Below are positions 8,281-10,979 of a DNA stretch of 10,979 bases, in pieces. Position numbers and translations under genes: made by a program. Every line of letters starts with the position of its first letter. Within the stretch, counting starts at the first letter, position 1. Below the pieces are notes generated by a model. The model made no database searches, was not told where the DNA came from, and worked only from the letters and a program-made list of their open reading frames with translations. Origin of the DNA: Saccoglossus kowalevskii (taxonomy: Eukaryota > Hemichordata > Enteropneusta > Harrimaniidae); the NCBI RefSeq assembly GCF_000003605.2, contig NW_003116505.1:9730-20708 (forward strand). The letters are read 5' to 3'.

Positions 8281-8307
8281 TGTGTGCACGTGCGCTCGCG
8301 CGTGTGT
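8281..8307. repeat. Alternating purine-pyrimidine tract (GT/GC rich)
   Basis: TGTGTGCACGTGCGC (8281-8295) alternates strictly, and after a single break at 8296 CGCGCGTGTGT continues the alternation to 8307. It contains an isolated cluster of CpG in a CpG-poor intron. This is a textbook composition for Z-DNA, but nothing shows that it forms in the cell. Confidence 0.6.
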
Positions 8308-8916
8308 TTTATTTAAATGATCTAATATAGATTTAGATGTGCTTCTATTGGAGATAATAAAACAAATACATTATTTCAGTCTCTGTATCTCATAATATAA
8401 ACCCAATTATTAGAATTATGAAGATTGTTACACTATACATCAAACCTGTATAAATTTTCACAAATCTGTCAGAACATTTTAAAATGACACTCTTATTGAT
8501 TAGCTGGTTGTATTTAACTGCCATTGAAATTTATAAATATTTATAAAGATGGAGGGAATGGGTTAGTTGTGCTGAGAGTACTGGTAGTGTCTTTCATATT
8601 AGTATATTAATAAATTCACTAATCATGCATTGCACATATTGACTAAATATTTCATTTATTTAACGAATAATATGTGAGAATTGTCGAACTATAAGTGAAG
8701 AATTGTATGTCGGGCAATAACTGTGTTTATTATTGAATAATAGTCACAGACATGTATCAATAGAAAGTTGAATTCTATTATTTCATGTAGACATCTCTAA
8801 ATATAGTACAGTAATGTAGTGTAAAAGTACACAAGCCTTAAATGACAGAGGAAATATTTGTAAATCAATTATACATATTGAGACGACCTAGAAAAAAATG
8901 CATTGGATTTAGCGTA

Positions 8917-8967
8917 AGCAACATTGTTGCTATTGAAAGGCACTAGTGCACGTAGTTGCTTAGCAAC
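8917..8967. repeat. Cluster of three perfect short palindromes built on AGCAAC/GTTGCT
   Basis: AGCAACATTGTTGCT (8917-8931) is a perfect inverted repeat with 7-base arms around one T. GCACTAGTGC (8940-8949) is a perfect 10-bp palindrome. GTTGCTTAGCAAC (8955-8967) has perfect 6-base arms around one T. The outer two use the same half-site in opposite arrangements. The last resembles RFX/EF-C type sites (GTTGC half-sites in inverted orientation). It may be a regulatory cluster, a hairpin-forming relic of a small mobile element, or chance. Confidence 0.5.
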
Positions 8968-10103
8968 ATAACATTATATTCCATTGACTGCGTCATTTAT
9001 TGTCTATTTCAATCATAGGTCACTGTGAACAGCAGCATATACAGCATACATTTCCTTCAACTAGGAAAATTACCGTGACAGTAATTTAAATAAAATTGGA
9101 ATGAAAATATATCTAATGAGTTTTTTATTATTTAGTTTCCACTTTTAATAACACCTTATTAATGTTATATTAAACTATTGTGACTATCATGAATTAACCA
9201 ATTTTTTTCTTGGTTATAGTGTGAAAGAGAATATTTCCTACTTTGTTTTTTTACTAATATTCATAAGTGATATTGTGGCAGCTATTCATGCAAGCAGTGT
9301 TTAATAATTTGATGTATCTGGTTCCACATGACATAGAATACATTGTTTTCTTTGTTTCTAGCTGTGTTGTATAAACAACATAGAGGCAGTCTACCCTGCA
9401 GCAATATTAACTCATGTGTATGTAATTGCACCATGTAATAGAAAAAACAATCTCAGTATTTAGCTGGTGCTGAATTCAGAGTAGTCTATGCAACAAATAC
9501 TTGGAGGGAGTAAAATATGGGATTTCAAAATATAATTGTTAAATTGACCTTTGACAATTGTTAGTAACACAAAGGACTGACTTGGGACGAGACACAGCAT
9601 ACTGCATAAGACGAGTCTTGGTAGAAGTATAATATGCCTCACAGGTAATGAAGAGCAGTAGTAGTACCGGTAGTATTAACACAAGACACAATGTGTCAGC
9701 CACTGCATATTTAAAAATGAAATCACTATTGCCATTTTAATGACTTTGTTTTTTAATTGTATTTTAAATGTAACTTTTAATAGTGATAATTTACCCAAAC
9801 CTTACAGTGATACTCCAATGGTAGCTTTTACTTATCTGTACAAATATAGACAATAATGTCTATGTAAAAATACTTTTTTTTTCACTCAAAAAATAAGAAA
9901 CTACTCCTTCTCTTTAACCATGGAAGTTAACATATGGTTCAATTTACATTATAGTATAGCGATATACACTTGAGATCTGATCATATTCTTTGCTGCAATC
10001 ACCTATATACTAGTATGGGTGAACACCATACGTGTTTAATACAAAACCAAAAATATGCTGTTTTATAATTTTCTAATTTTTTCTAATTTATTGTTTTTTG
10101 TAG

Positions 10104-10303
10104 ATATATTGTTTTACTGTTTGACGCCCACCAGTAGGCATAGTAAATGTGCTAGTATTGTCTTGGAATGTGGAGCTGATAGCAACAATAAGAACATTAA
10201 TGGTGACCCAGTATTTCTAGTTGCTTGTGAAACTGCTGCTGAAAACGAAAACATATGTTTATCACTGTTGGAGAAGGGAGCCGATGCAAACAGTAAAAAT
10301 ATG
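10104..10303 (+). CDS. ANKEF1: ANKEF1 (ANKRD5) exon 2: ankyrin repeats 3-4
   Basis: The exon is 200 bp and follows a strong polypyrimidine tract and TAG. It supplies the last two bases of split codon Asp116 and then ILFYCLTPTSRHSKCASIVL, ECGADSNNKN, INGDPVFLVACETA and NICLSLLEKGADANSKNM. These match ankyrin repeats 3 and 4 of the family, where vertebrate proteins read LFYCILPTKRHYRCALIAL and LTFLEKGANPN. The LFYC...P(T)..RH signature is particular to ANKEF1 and rules out a generic ankyrin protein. The exon ends in phase 0 after ATG 10301-10303, with gtacgt as donor. The next exon, expected to begin near a TGRTALMEA-like repeat, is outside the window. With exon 1 this gives residues 1-182, about a quarter of the full protein, so the remaining ankyrin repeats and any EF-hand lie downstream. 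Confidence 0.92.
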
Positions 10304-10443
10304 GTACGTTCCTTAATGTAAATATAGTAAATGCTCTACTATATACTTTATAGCACCAAAATTCACTATGTGAACACTGTATGTCACGACCATATTGTAC
10401 ATCATATTGTGCTATATGAACACCATACATTAACCACTATAAG
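10304..10443 (+). other. Start of ANKEF1 intron 2 with decayed minisatellite units
   Basis: After the gtacgt donor there are about 55 bases of AT-rich sequence. From about 10361, sequence such as TTCACTATGTGAACACTG and GAACACCATACATTAACC (10419-10436) resembles distorted copies of the 24-bp unit that follows, with lengths of about 20-26 bases. These look like old edge units of the array. Confidence 0.6.
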
Positions 10444-10979
10444 AACATCACATCTTATCACTACGTAAACACCACATCTTATCACTATGTGAACATCACA
10501 TCTTATCACTATGTGAACATCACATCTTATAATTATGTGAACATCACATCTTATCACTATGTGAACATCACATCTTATCTTATCACTATGTGAACATCAC
10601 ATCTTATCACTATGTGAACATCACATCTTATCACTATGTGAACATCACATCTTATAATTATGTGAACATCACATCTTATAACTATGTGAACATCACATCT
10701 TATCACTATGTGAACACCACATCTTATCACTATGTGAACACCACATCTTATCACTATGTGAACACATCTTTTCACTATATAAACACCACTTTTATCAGTA
10801 TGTGAACATCACTTCTTATCACTATGTGAACACTACATCTTATCACTATGTGAACATCACATCTTATCACTATGTGAACATCACATCTTATCACTATGTA
10901 AACATCACGACTTATCCCCATGTAAACGCCACATCGTATCACCATGTTAACGCCACATCTGATCACTATGTGAACACCA
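10444..10979 (+). repeat. 24-bp minisatellite, over 22 units, runs off the window
   Basis: Taking units to begin at AAC, the array starts at 10444, and 10593-10616 is a consensus copy (AACATCACATC, then TTATCACTATGTG). Most units are exactly 24 bp. Exceptions are 10564-10592 (29 bp, an extra five bases in the TTATC part), 10761-10781 (21 bp) and 10782-10804 (23 bp). Variants include AACACC in place of AACATC (10468, 10713, 10737), TTATAATTATG (units at 10516 and 10641) and TTATAACTATG (10665). Units after 10900 are more diverged. Because 24 is divisible by three, long repetitive ORFs appear on both strands (10590-10805 +, 10575-10775 -, 10775-10966 -); they are artefacts. Confidence 0.95.

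Larger units (their letters stand above)
6723..10103 (+). other. ANKEF1 intron 1 (3381 bp)
   Basis: The donor is gtaagg at 6723 and the acceptor is a long T-rich tract (10063-10100) ending in TAG at 10101-10103. It is a phase-1 intron. The interior is AT-rich and CpG-poor with no recognisable exon. ORFs at 6995-7240 (+), 7966-8181 (-) and 9460-9642 (-) resemble nothing and look like chance. The landmarks are an X-box-like site (7510-7523), an alternating purine-pyrimidine tract (8281-8307), an 18-bp AT palindrome (8530-8547) and a palindrome cluster (8917-8967). Beyond these I see nothing in it. Confidence 0.88.

Noticed and set aside
10575-10966. Repetitive ORFs on both strands with octapeptide repeats (NITSYHYV-like and CDVHIVIR-like)
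   Set aside because: They are the 24-bp minisatellite read through; a unit divisible by three with no stop gives ORFs in several frames. They lie in intron 2 of ANKEF1.
10444-10979. Possible CRISPR array
   Set aside because: Units are contiguous 24-bp repeats with no unique spacers, in an animal intron.

Overview
This is AT-rich animal nuclear DNA, roughly two thirds A+T by eye, with short coding islands, GT-AG introns, poly(A) signals, a minisatellite and foldback repeats. Two conserved animal genes can be recognised by their proteins, both on the + strand. The repeats (GGGGACT- and AGCTCCGCT-type foldbacks with tandem cores, and the GGCCGACTGGCAGCCAT motif) resemble ones I associate with marine invertebrates, especially molluscs and other lophotrochozoans. 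That placement is an impression, not a proof. I see no bacterial, viral or CRISPR features.

Layout. Bases 1-947 are probably intron or upstream sequence of a cytochrome c oxidase subunit 7A (COX7A) gene. They hold a GC-rich block with regularly spaced GTGGCGG motifs (about 215-370). The 3' terminal coding exon of COX7A is 948-1094, followed by a 3' UTR with poly(A) signals at 1255 and 1302. An intergenic stretch of about 5 kb follows. It contains one foldback repeat inserted into another (about 1971-3421) and the older member of a diverged repeat pair (about 4604-4705). From about 5640 the CpG frequency rises sharply. This is the promoter-like region of ANKEF1 (ANKRD5), with an RFX X-box-like site (5960-5973), a TATA-like box (6242-6249) and a small upstream ORF.

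ANKEF1 starts at ATG 6377. Exon 1 (6377-6722) and exon 2 (10104-10303) are separated by an intron of 3381 bp and join in frame to give residues 1-182 of an ankyrin-repeat protein whose vertebrate relatives also carry an EF-hand. Intron 1 contains another X-box-like site, a cluster of three short palindromes and a purine-pyrimidine alternating tract. Intron 2 begins at 10304 and within about 140 bp enters a 24-bp minisatellite (10444-10979, over 22 units) that runs off the window.

The two genes have no obvious joint function: COX7A belongs to the respiratory chain and ANKEF1 to a ciliary or flagellar setting. The most useful results are the COX7A exon, which lies in a different frame from the longer ORF over it, the ANKEF1 exon join, the RFX-like sites that fit a cilia gene, and a repeat pair whose differences look like CpG decay outside, but not inside, the ANKEF1 CpG-rich region. 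I found no clearly undescribed biological system.
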